64,000 nt of DNA, from NCBI RefSeq assembly GCF_019704555.1, contig NZ_AP024745.1, positions 6,270,501 through 6,334,500 of the forward strand. Direction: 5' to 3'. This document shows, piece by piece, positions 23,850 to 31,265 of the stretch (position 1 is the stretch's first letter; the number at the start of each line of letters is the position of its first letter). The notes below the pieces were generated by a model that worked only from the letters and a program-made list of their open reading frames with translations, did no database searches and was not told the origin of the DNA. The stretch comes from Actinoplanes sp. L3-i22 (GTDB lineage Bacteria > Actinomycetota > Actinomycetes > Mycobacteriales > Micromonosporaceae). The translations under genes and the position numbers were made by a program.

Positions 23850-26132
23850 TCAGGAGATCGCGGCGGCGAAGGTGATCGAGCCGGTGTGGTATTCGATCGG
23901 GTCGACGAAGAGCTGGAACGTGCCGGTGGTGGCGAGTTTGACCGCGGTCGAGCCGTTGCTGACGCCGGTGCCGATCACGATGCCGTCCGGACGCTTCATC
24001 GACCAGTAGACGTAGCAGCAGCCCAGACCGGCCGACGCGTTGCTGGCGGTGATCGTGATGGTCTGCCCGGCGGTGCCGGTGAAGGTCAGGTAGCCGTTCT
24101 GCCCGACGTTGTTCAGCGTCACCGTCTTGGTCGTGCCGTCGGTGGCCAGCGTGCCCAGAGCCGTGTCGGCCGGCACGGTCCAGGCGGCCACCGTGATCGT
24201 GCCGGTGCGGATGTCCTGCGGGTCGAACCGGATCTGGTACGTCCCGGTCGCCGGCAGCGTGGCCGTGTCCAGGTAGTCGTTGCCGACCCGGGTCCAGCCC
24301 TGCTGCGAGCCGTCCGGCGCCCACAGCCCCCAGTACAGGTAGCAGCAGCCGAACCCGGCCGACGCGTTGGTGGTCTGGATCGCGACCCGCTGCCCGGCGG
24401 TGCCGGCGAAGGTGACGTAGCCGTTCTGCCCGGCGTTGCCGAGCGTCACGTTCTTGACGGTGCCGTCCAGCACGACCGCGCCGGCGTTGAGGTCGGTGGC
24501 GGCGCTGTACGCGGCGAACGTGATCGAGCCGGTCCGGTTCTCCGCCGGGTCGAGCCGCACCTGGTACGTGCCGGTCGAGGGCAGGGTGACCGCGTCCAGG
24601 TAGTCGTTGCCGACCTTGCTCGAGCCGACCCGGGTGCCGTCCGGCGCGTACAGGCCCCAGAGCACGTAGCAGCAGCCGAACGCCGCCGACGCGTTCGTGG
24701 TCTGGATCGCGACCCGCTGCCCGGCGGTGCCGGCGAAGGTCAGGTAGCCGTTCTGGCCGGGGAGGCTGATCGACACGCTCTGGTTCGTGCCGTCCAGGGC
24801 CAGGACGCCGAGGTTCACGTCCGCCGACGCGCTGTACCCGACGACGGTGATCGAGCCGGTCCGGGTGTCCGCCGGATCCAGCCGCACCTGATACGTCCCG
24901 GTCGACGGCAGGGTGACCGCGTCCAGGTAGTCGTTGCCGACCTTGCTCGCGCCGATCTGGGAGCCGTCGGCCGCGTACAGGCCCCAGGTGAGGTAGCAGC
25001 AGCCGAACGTGTTCGGGTCGGTGACCTGCAGCGCGACCCGCTGCCCGGCGGTGCCGGCGAAGGTCAGGTAGCCGTTCTGCCCGGGCGTGGTGATCGCCAC
25101 GGTCTTCGCCGTGCCGTCCAGGATCAGCGTGCCCAGGTTCGCGTCGGCGGCGACCAGCCAGGCGTTCAGCGTGATCGCGCCGGTCCGGAAGTCGGTCGGG
25201 TCCAGCCGCAGCTGGTAGGTGCCGTCGCGGGGCAGCGTGGTCGGGTCGAGCAGGTTGTTGCCGTACTTCTTCACGCCGACCAGGTTGCCGTCCGAGCCGT
25301 AGATCCCCCAGCTGATCTCGCAGCAGCCGTAACCGGCGCTGCCGTTGCTCGCCTGCACCGAGACGCGCTGCCCGGCGAGGCCGGCGAAGGTCAGGTAGCC
25401 GTTCTGGCCCGGCGTGCTCAGCGTGACCGTCTTCGACGAGTTGTCCAGCACCAGCGCGCCGAGGTTCGTGTCGGTCACCGAGTTGACCGTGACGTCCAGG
25501 GTGCCGGCCGTGGCCGAGGTGTTCTTCAGGACCAGCGTGCGCGCCCCGGCCACGCCGGTCGCCGCCACGGTCTCGATCCAGCCGGTGCTCCCCCAGCACG
25601 ACGCGGTCCCCGAACCGGACAGGCCGGTGTCGTAGAGGCGCAGGTCGAACGCGCACAGACTGGGCGAGGCGGCCTCGGCGGTGACCGAGAACCGGTCGGT
25701 GACGGTGCCGTCGAACAGCCGCAGCACCGCCTTCCCGGCCGGCACGCTCAGCGTGGTCCTCGTGCCGACGGTGATCCGGCCGGTGCCGCTGACGTCGGCG
25801 GTCGCGGTGTTCGACGGGACGACGAACAGGTCCGCGGCGCTGGTGGCGGTGCCGCCGGGCGTGCTCACGGTGATCTTGCCGCCGCCGGCGCCGGCCGGGA
25901 CGACCACGGTCAGGCTGGACGTGGTCTTCGCGGTGACGGTCGCGGCCACCCCGTTGATCAGGACCGTGTTGGTGTCCGGGTCGGGGTTGGTGACCTGCAG
26001 CGTGATCGCGTCGCCGACGGCCGCGGTGGCGGGCGTGAACGAGGTGATCGCCGGCGCCGCGGCCCAGGCCGGGGCGGCTCCCGCCAGGGCCAGGACCAGG
26101 GCGGTCACGGTCACTACGATTCCCCTGCGCAT
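23850..26132 (-). CDS. Secreted IPT/TIG protein with five 108-residue CC-motif repeats
   Basis: A 760-residue secreted protein. The signal peptide ends near PAWAAA and is followed by an IPT/TIG immunoglobulin-like domain (about 27-105). A further beta domain with a probable disulfide (C160, C179) follows. Five tandem beta domains of about 108 residues run from 220 to the end. Each contains GQNGYLTFAGTAGQRV, a paired-cysteine motif such as FGCCYLTWGLYA, and TGTYQVRLDP. They look like pre-peptidase C-type (PPC) domains with an added CC pair. There is no catalytic motif, membrane anchor or sorting signal. It is probably an exported binding or matrix protein. Confidence 0.75.
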   Translation of the reverse strand: MRRGIVVTVTALVLALAGAAPAWAAAPAITSFTPATAAVGDAITLQVTNPDPDTNTVLINGVAATVTAKTTSSLTVVVPAGAGGGKITVSTPGGTATSAADLFVVPSNTATADVSGTGRITVGTRTTLSVPAGKAVLRLFDGTVTDRFSVTAEAASPSLCAFDLRLYDTGLSGSGTASCWGSTGWIETVAATGVAGARTLVLKNTSATAGTLDVTVNSVTDTNLGALVLDNSSKTVTLSTPGQNGYLTFAGLAGQRVSVQASNGSAGYGCCEISWGIYGSDGNLVGVKKYGNNLLDPTTLPRDGTYQLRLDPTDFRTGAITLNAWLVAADANLGTLILDGTAKTVAITTPGQNGYLTFAGTAGQRVALQVTDPNTFGCCYLTWGLYAADGSQIGASKVGNDYLDAVTLPSTGTYQVRLDPADTRTGSITVVGYSASADVNLGVLALDGTNQSVSISLPGQNGYLTFAGTAGQRVAIQTTNASAAFGCCYVLWGLYAPDGTRVGSSKVGNDYLDAVTLPSTGTYQVRLDPAENRTGSITFAAYSAATDLNAGAVVLDGTVKNVTLGNAGQNGYVTFAGTAGQRVAIQTTNASAGFGCCYLYWGLWAPDGSQQGWTRVGNDYLDTATLPATGTYQIRFDPQDIRTGTITVAAWTVPADTALGTLATDGTTKTVTLNNVGQNGYLTFTGTAGQTITITASNASAGLGCCYVYWSMKRPDGIVIGTGVSNGSTAVKLATTGTFQLFVDPIEYHTGSITFAAAIS

Positions 26133-26161
26133 GGCCGCTCCCCCGTCGGAATCCCCCTGGT

Positions 26162-27064
26162 TCAGGGCGTTCTGACCGTAGCCGAGAGCTGGTCGCCCGA
26201 TCCCCGGAATCCATCGACTCGCATTGACCGGGCATCGACCCGGAGCAACCGCAGCGCCGCCTCGTCCGGCGACCCGGGCGCGGCCGAGTAGGTGAGCAGC
26301 CGGTGCCCGTCGTCCTCGGGCAGGTGCAGCGCCTCGAACCGCAGGGTGAGGTCGCCGACCAGCGGATGGTGCAGCCGCTTGGCGCCGGCGCCGCAGACCT
26401 TGACCGGATGCTGCGACCAGCAGGCGGCGAACTCCGGGCTCTTCACCACCAGCTCGCCGACCAGGCCGGTCAGCGCCGGATCGTCCGGATGCCGCCCGGC
26501 CACCACCCGCAGCGAGGCGACCGCGCGGCCGGCCTCCTCGGCCCAGTCCCGGTACAGCTCCCGGGTGTGCGGGTCGAGGAACAGCAGCCGGGTCAGGTTC
26601 GGGCGATCCGCCGGGCGGCCCGGCGCCTCCGGGTCGTGGTGGCCGGCGAAGAGCAGGTGGCCGAGCTCGTTCCAGGCCAGCACGCCGGTGCGCCGGTCCA
26701 GGACCAGCGCCGGGACGTCCCGCATCGCGGCGATCAGCTGCCGGACCCCGGGCCGGGCGAACTCGGGACGGGCCGGGCGGGGTGGCTTCCCCGGCCGGGG
26801 CCGGGCCAGGTCGTGCAGGTGGGTGCGCTCGTCGTCGGTCAGGGCCAGCGCCCGGGCGAGGGCCTCGATCACCGACTCCGAGGCGTTGGTGCTCTGGCCC
26901 TGCTCCAGGCGGGTGTAGTAGATCAGGCTGACCCCGGCCAGCCGGGCCAGCTCCTCACGCCGCAGCCCGGGGACCCGGCGGACGCCGTACGAGGTGATCC
27001 CGGCCGCCTCGGGCCGCAGCCGGGCCCGCCGGGTCCGCAGGAAGTCCGCCAGTTCGCTCCGCAT
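26162..27064 (-). CDS. XRE regulator with MmyB-like ligand domain
   Basis: A 300-residue regulator. The N-terminal XRE helix-turn-helix reads GLRREELARLAGVSLIYYTRLEQGQ (about residues 30-55), preceded by LADFLRTRRARLRPEAAG. The C-terminal two thirds is the MmyB-type PAS-like ligand domain (GVLAWNELGHLLF, RLLFLDPHTRELYRDW, KSPEFAACW, FEALHLPEDDG). The ATG at 27064 has AGGA eight bases upstream. It is divergent from an MFS transporter, which is its likely target. Two further regulators of the same type occur in this window. Confidence 0.9.
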   Translation of the reverse strand: MRSELADFLRTRRARLRPEAAGITSYGVRRVPGLRREELARLAGVSLIYYTRLEQGQSTNASESVIEALARALALTDDERTHLHDLARPRPGKPPRPARPEFARPGVRQLIAAMRDVPALVLDRRTGVLAWNELGHLLFAGHHDPEAPGRPADRPNLTRLLFLDPHTRELYRDWAEEAGRAVASLRVVAGRHPDDPALTGLVGELVVKSPEFAACWSQHPVKVCGAGAKRLHHPLVGDLTLRFEALHLPEDDGHRLLTYSAAPGSPDEAALRLLRVDARSMRVDGFRGSGDQLSATVRTP

Positions 27065-27167
27065 GCCGTCCATCCTGCCCGGCGGCCACCCCGCCTGCCT
27101 GTCCCTGCCGGTACCAGTCAACGCGGTGGGCTGGCTGCGTCCCGCCCCGGGATCGAGGGTTCGGGGC

Positions 27168-28475
27168 ATGGTTCTCGTCGTACTGCTGACGGCCGCATTC
27201 ACGCTGGCCGTCGATTTCTCCATCCTCAACGTGGCGCTTCCGGTGATCGGCGCCGACGTCGGCTTCTCGCTGACCGGGTTGCAGTGGATCGCCACCTCGT
27301 TCGCGGTCTGCGCGGCCGGGTTCACGCTGCTGTTCGGGCGGGTCGCGGACCTGGCCGGGCGGCGGCGCCTGTTCCTCTACGGGATCGCGCTGCTCGGGGC
27401 GTCCTCGCTGGCCGGCGGGCTGGCCGACAGCCCGGCGGTGCTGCTCGGGGCACGGGTGGCGCAGGGGCTGGCGACCGCGGCGGTCACCCCGGCCGCGCTG
27501 GCGCTGATGACCGTCTCGTTCCCGGAGGGGCCGCGCCGGGAGCGGGCGCTGGGACTGAACGGGGCGCTGATGGCGGCCGGGTTCACCACCGGGGCGATCC
27601 TCGGCGGGGTGCTCACCGACCTGGCGAGCTGGCGCTGGGCGTTCTTCGTCAACGTGATCGTCGCGGTCCTGGTCCTCGCGGTGGCACCGGTCGTGCTGGC
27701 CGAGAGCCGGCCGGCGGAACGGCCACGGCTCGACGTGCCGGGGGCGGTGCTGGTGACCGCGGGACTGGTGGTCCTGGCCTTCGGGACACTCTGGTCGACC
27801 CTGCTGGGTGGGCTGCTGCTGGTCGCGTTCGGGCTGGTGGAACGGCGGGCCGCGGAACCCCTGGCGCTGCTGCCGATGCTGCGGCGGCGGACCGTGGCCT
27901 GGGGGAACCTGGCCGGGATGCTGGCGTTCGCGACCGAGACCTCGCTGGTCTTCCTGCTCACGCTGGACCTGCAGCAGGTGCGCGGGTTCACCGCGCTGGA
28001 AACCGGGTTGTCGTTCGCGGTGCTGGGCGTGGGCACGGTCCTCGGCGGGATCCTGGGACCGCGGGTGATCGCGTACCTCCAAAGCCCGCCGAAGGCGGTG
28101 GTCCTGGGGTTGACGGCGCAGGCCGCGGCGACCCTGGTCCTGGTGTTCCCGGTGCCCCTGCCGGTCCTGCTCACGGCCACGTTCGCCGGCGGGGTGGCGA
28201 ATCTCGTCGCGATCGTCGGGTTCATGGTGACCGCGACCGCCGGGCTGCCCGACGGCGAGCAGGGCCTGGCCGCCGGGCTCGCCACGATGAGTCAGCAGAT
28301 CGGCATCACGCTCGGCATCCCGGCGATGTCCGCGGTCGTCGCCGGGACCGTGCCGGCGCTGGGGATCGGGACCGCGTTGCACGTCGCGGTCGCCGTGAAC
28401 GCGGCCCTGTGCGTCCTCGGTGCCCTGGCCGTCCGGGTGTTCCTGCCGGCCGCCCGGCCGGCGGTCGCGGTGTGA
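27168..28475 (+). CDS. MFS transporter, DHA2-like
   Basis: A 435-residue exporter. The first helix carries FTLAVDFSILNVALPVIGAD, the DHA2 signature. Motif A is LFGRVADLAGRRRLFLYG, and motif C is in GFTTGAILGGVLTDLASWRWAFFVN. About twelve to fourteen membrane helices are visible. It is probably a drug or metabolite exporter controlled by the divergent XRE/MmyB regulator 103 bp away. The ATG at 27168 is chosen because the first membrane helix begins immediately. Confidence 0.9.
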   Translation: MVLVVLLTAAFTLAVDFSILNVALPVIGADVGFSLTGLQWIATSFAVCAAGFTLLFGRVADLAGRRRLFLYGIALLGASSLAGGLADSPAVLLGARVAQGLATAAVTPAALALMTVSFPEGPRRERALGLNGALMAAGFTTGAILGGVLTDLASWRWAFFVNVIVAVLVLAVAPVVLAESRPAERPRLDVPGAVLVTAGLVVLAFGTLWSTLLGGLLLVAFGLVERRAAEPLALLPMLRRRTVAWGNLAGMLAFATETSLVFLLTLDLQQVRGFTALETGLSFAVLGVGTVLGGILGPRVIAYLQSPPKAVVLGLTAQAAATLVLVFPVPLPVLLTATFAGGVANLVAIVGFMVTATAGLPDGEQGLAAGLATMSQQIGITLGIPAMSAVVAGTVPALGIGTALHVAVAVNAALCVLGALAVRVFLPAARPAVAV

Positions 28476-28479
28476 GGCG

Positions 28480-29226
28480 TCAGGCCTTGCCGAGGTCGGC
28501 GGCGGTCGGGGCCAGCACGATCCGGGGATGCTGGGCCGGGTCGAGCCACTTCAGCAGGGTGACGACGTTCGCGCGGCTGACCGAGACGCAGCCGGCGGTC
28601 GAGCCCTTGCCGCTGGCGTGCAGGAAGACCGCGGAGCCGCGGCCGACGTGGGACGGGGTGCCGGTCACGTACTCGCCGTGCGCGGCGTCCCAGCGCACGC
28701 CGGCCGGCCGGTTGAAGTCGATCACCGCGGCGTAGGCGTACTGCGTGGGATAGGCCGCCAGGCGCTCGGCCTCGGCGACCCGCCAGGTGCGGTGCTTCGA
28801 GGCCGAGGGCTCGAAGAGGTTGTACGTCCGCGGATCACGCTTGTCGCCCACCCAGTAGTCGTTGCCGTCGACCTTGCGGTACGGCAGCCGGGTCCCGGGG
28901 TCGGCCCGCACCCCGAACGCCTGGGTGATCGTGAACGTCCCGGCCGGGGTCAGCCCGGTGTCCTGGACCCGGCGGGCGGCCCACGCCCAGCCGCCGTAAC
29001 CGGTGCGCGCCGGCATCGCCGCGAACGTCTGCCGCCACTTGCCGTCGGCGCCGCGCTGGTAGGCACGCAGGGTCGCGGTGGTCGACTTCCAGCCGTGGCC
29101 GGTGACCACGATCAGCTGCCGGGCGTTGCCGACGTGGGCGAGCACCGGCACGGCCGCGGCGACCGGACTGGCCGGCACCAGCACAACCGTCACCAGCAGG
29201 GCCAGAAGCACCAGGAGTCTGCGCAC
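28480..29226 (-). CDS. Secreted L,D-transpeptidase-family (YkuD-like) protein
   Basis: A 248-residue exported protein with a signal peptide (LLVLLALLVTVVLVPASPVAAA). The C-terminal half has the YkuD catalytic pattern GSAVFLHASGKGSTAGCVSVSRA, with the histidine and the nucleophile cysteine correctly spaced. TPAGTFTITQAFG is the typical strand leading in. Such enzymes make 3-3 peptidoglycan cross-links or attach proteins; this single-domain form has no extra Ig-like domains. The start is uncertain between GTG 29226 and TTG 29232. It converges with the MFS gene, with almost no gap. Confidence 0.85.
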   Translation of the reverse strand: MRRLLVLLALLVTVVLVPASPVAAAVPVLAHVGNARQLIVVTGHGWKSTTATLRAYQRGADGKWRQTFAAMPARTGYGGWAWAARRVQDTGLTPAGTFTITQAFGVRADPGTRLPYRKVDGNDYWVGDKRDPRTYNLFEPSASKHRTWRVAEAERLAAYPTQYAYAAVIDFNRPAGVRWDAAHGEYVTGTPSHVGRGSAVFLHASGKGSTAGCVSVSRANVVTLLKWLDPAQHPRIVLAPTAADLGKA

Positions 29227-29260
29227 GAGCAATGATCCTGACCGATCCGGCCGACAAGAT

Positions 29261-29947
29261 CTAGTGCCGCGTGTGCCAGGTGGCCGTCGCGACCGTCCGG
29301 AAGCCCAGCGACTCGTAGAGCGGCCGGCCCGCCTCCGTCGCGGTCAGGGTGCAGACCTGGTCCGGGTGGGCGGCGAAGACACCGTTCATGAGGGCCCGGC
29401 CCAGCCCCCGCGACCGGAACTCCGCGAGGGTGGCCAGCCAGTACAGGCCGACCGCGGCGCCGTCGTCGTAGGTGTACGCCGCCGCGGCGGGCTCGCCCTC
29501 GGAGTAGGCGAGCCAGACCTTCCAGCCGGGCAGGCCGAGAACCCGCGGCGGCAGCGCCCGGCCGCGGACGACCGGCTGGTAGCGCGGGAACGGGAACCCG
29601 TCGATCATCACGCGCTCCGCGACGGCCAGGTCGTCCTCGCCGGTCACCGGCACCACGTTCGGGCCCGGGGCGGACGCGGGCGGGCCGGCCGGGCGGTTCA
29701 TCACGGGCATGCGCAGCACGGTCGCCGGGGGCGCCGTCTCGTCCGTGCCGAAGACGTCCTCGATCGTCACCGGGCGGGACGTCGTGGCCAGCAGCGGCGC
29801 GATCGGGATCGGGCGCCTCAGCAGGATCCGGGTCGCCGCGGGCAGCTCGGCCCGCAGGTGGTCGCCGTGGTCGTGGGACTCCGGGGCCAGCGCGGACAGC
29901 ATGGCGGCGGCGTTGGTCACGTAGACCTCGGCGTCGTTGGTGAGCAC
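29261..29947 (-). CDS. GNAT-family acetyltransferase
   Basis: A 229-residue protein. The acetyltransferase fold occupies the C-terminal half. The acetyl-CoA loop is LATLAEFRSRGLGRALMNGVF, and the ending GRPLYESLGFRTV is the typical GNAT beta6-alpha4 region. The N-terminal 90 residues are a less conserved domain (NAAAMLSALAPESHDHGDHL). The substrate is unknown. The GTG at 29947 is chosen among several in-frame weak starts. It is divergent from an MFS gene about 120 bp away. Confidence 0.75.
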   Translation of the reverse strand: MLTNDAEVYVTNAAAMLSALAPESHDHGDHLRAELPAATRILLRRPIPIAPLLATTSRPVTIEDVFGTDETAPPATVLRMPVMNRPAGPPASAPGPNVVPVTGEDDLAVAERVMIDGFPFPRYQPVVRGRALPPRVLGLPGWKVWLAYSEGEPAAAAYTYDDGAAVGLYWLATLAEFRSRGLGRALMNGVFAAHPDQVCTLTATEAGRPLYESLGFRTVATATWHTRH

Positions 29948-29992
29948 GGGCGCGACTCTAACGCGTACCAAAAAATGATTTGACCGTGCCGA

Positions 29993-30050
29993 TAATCTGA
30001 TCCTCCGTGCTTGCGGTCGGAGCCGGGAGGGGGCCTCTGCCCTTCTCCCG
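29993..30050 (+). promoter_or_regulatory. MFS leader: -10-like box and strong hairpin
   Basis: TAATCT at 29993-29998 resembles a -10 element. The following leader folds into a strong hairpin, CGGGAG at 30024-30029 with CTCCCG at 30045-30050, with an inner GGGC/GCCC stem. It precedes the ribosome binding site AGGAG of the MFS gene at 30066, so it could act as an attenuator. Confidence 0.35.
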
Positions 30051-30065
30051 ACTCAGGAGTCATCG

Positions 30066-31265
30066 ATGCGCCGGGCACCCGCCCTCTCCTTTCTGCTGCT
30101 CACCGTCTTCCTCGACATGCTCGGGCTCGGCCTGGTCGTGCCGATCCTGCCCGCGCTGCTCGGCGCGGTCACCCCGCACCCCGCGCTCTGGTCCGGGCTG
30201 CTCGGGTCGGTGTTCGGGCTGCTGCAGCTCGCCGCCGCGCCGCTGCTCGGGCGGCTCTCCGACCGGTACGGGCGGCGGCCGGTCCTGCTCGCCTCGCTCG
30301 GTTGCCTCGGCGCCGACTGGGTGGCCCACGCCCTGGTGTCCGCGCCGTGGCCGCTGCTGATCGTGCACGCGCTGGCCGGCGCGTGCGCGGGGACGAACAC
30401 CGTGGTGAACGCGTACATCGCGGATGTCTGCCCGGCCGGGGCGCGGGCCCGGGCGTACGGCCTGGTCGGTTCCGCCTTCGGTCTGGGTTTTGTGGCCGGC
30501 CCGGTGCTCGGCGGCCTGCTCGGTGGTGTCGACGTGCGCCTGCCGTTCCTGGTGGCGGCCGGCCTGTCGGTCGCGAACGTCGGCTACGGCTGGCTGGTCC
30601 TGCCGGAGTCCCGCCCCGGGGACGGTAGGACCGCGCTGAGCCTGCGGCGGGCCAACCCGTTCACCGCGATCGCCGCGGTCCTGGGACGGCCGGTCCTGGG
30701 CCGGCTCGCGCACGCCCGGCTGCACGCCGACCTGGCCCGGATGATCCATCAGTCGACCTGGGCGTTCTTCCTCACCTACCGGTTCGGCTGGGACACCACG
30801 CGGGTCGGCGTGATGATCGCGGCGGGGGCGCTGGCCGGGGCGCTGTTCCAGGCCCGGGCCGTGGGGCCGGTCGTCGACCGGCTCGGGGAGCGGCCGACCG
30901 CCCTGCTCGGCGCCGGGCTGGGCGTCGTCGCGTTCCTGGGTACGGCGTTCGTCACCGAGCCGTGGATGCTCTACGCCGTGCAGGGGGTCGCCGTGCTGTC
31001 GTCGGCGGGCGGCGCGGCCGCGAGCGCCTGGCTGTCCCGCGGCATCGGCGCGGCCGAGCAGGGCAGTGTGCAGGGCGCCCTGACCAGTCTGTCCGCGGTC
31101 CCGGAGACCGTCGTGCCGCTCCTGGCCGGGGTGGCTCTGACCTGGTCCCTCGCGCACGGGATCCCGGGAGCCGTCTACCTGGGAGCCGCCGCGTTCACGG
31201 CGATCTCCGCGCTGTTGCTCGCCACCACCCCGTCACTAAGCTCCGTGGGTGTCCCGCCTCGCTGA
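30066..31265 (+). CDS. MFS transporter, TetA/DHA1-like
   Basis: A 399-residue, 12-helix exporter. It starts SFLLLTVFLDMLGLGLVVPILPALLGAV, the DHA1 helix 1 signature of TetA-like pumps. Motif A follows as LLGRLSDRYGRRPVLLASLG, and the motif C region is GSAFGLGFVAGPVLGGLLG. It is probably a drug efflux pump; the exact substrate is unknown. AGGAG precedes the ATG, and a strong leader hairpin lies upstream. Its 3' end overlaps the next gene by 17 bp. Confidence 0.9.
   Translation: MRRAPALSFLLLTVFLDMLGLGLVVPILPALLGAVTPHPALWSGLLGSVFGLLQLAAAPLLGRLSDRYGRRPVLLASLGCLGADWVAHALVSAPWPLLIVHALAGACAGTNTVVNAYIADVCPAGARARAYGLVGSAFGLGFVAGPVLGGLLGGVDVRLPFLVAAGLSVANVGYGWLVLPESRPGDGRTALSLRRANPFTAIAAVLGRPVLGRLAHARLHADLARMIHQSTWAFFLTYRFGWDTTRVGVMIAAGALAGALFQARAVGPVVDRLGERPTALLGAGLGVVAFLGTAFVTEPWMLYAVQGVAVLSSAGGAAASAWLSRGIGAAEQGSVQGALTSLSAVPETVVPLLAGVALTWSLAHGIPGAVYLGAAAFTAISALLLATTPSLSSVGVPPR

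Noticed and set aside
23464..24009. Plus-strand frame through the minisatellite with a hydrophobic end
   Set aside because: The hydrophobic part has no supported start, and the frame runs antisense into the secreted repeat protein.
23886..26291. 801-codon plus-strand frame opposite the secreted IPT protein
   Set aside because: It mirrors the repeats of the real gene, and the product is Arg/Gly/Val/Ala-rich without domains.
29971..29985. AAAATGATTT near 29975 as a second Zur box
   Set aside because: Only the core matches; the outer TGA and TCA bases are missing, so the match is weaker than at 23330.
30007..30360. Upstream GTG frame in the MFS leader as a leader peptide
   Set aside because: It does not stop before the MFS start but continues out of frame far into the gene, unlike attenuation peptides.
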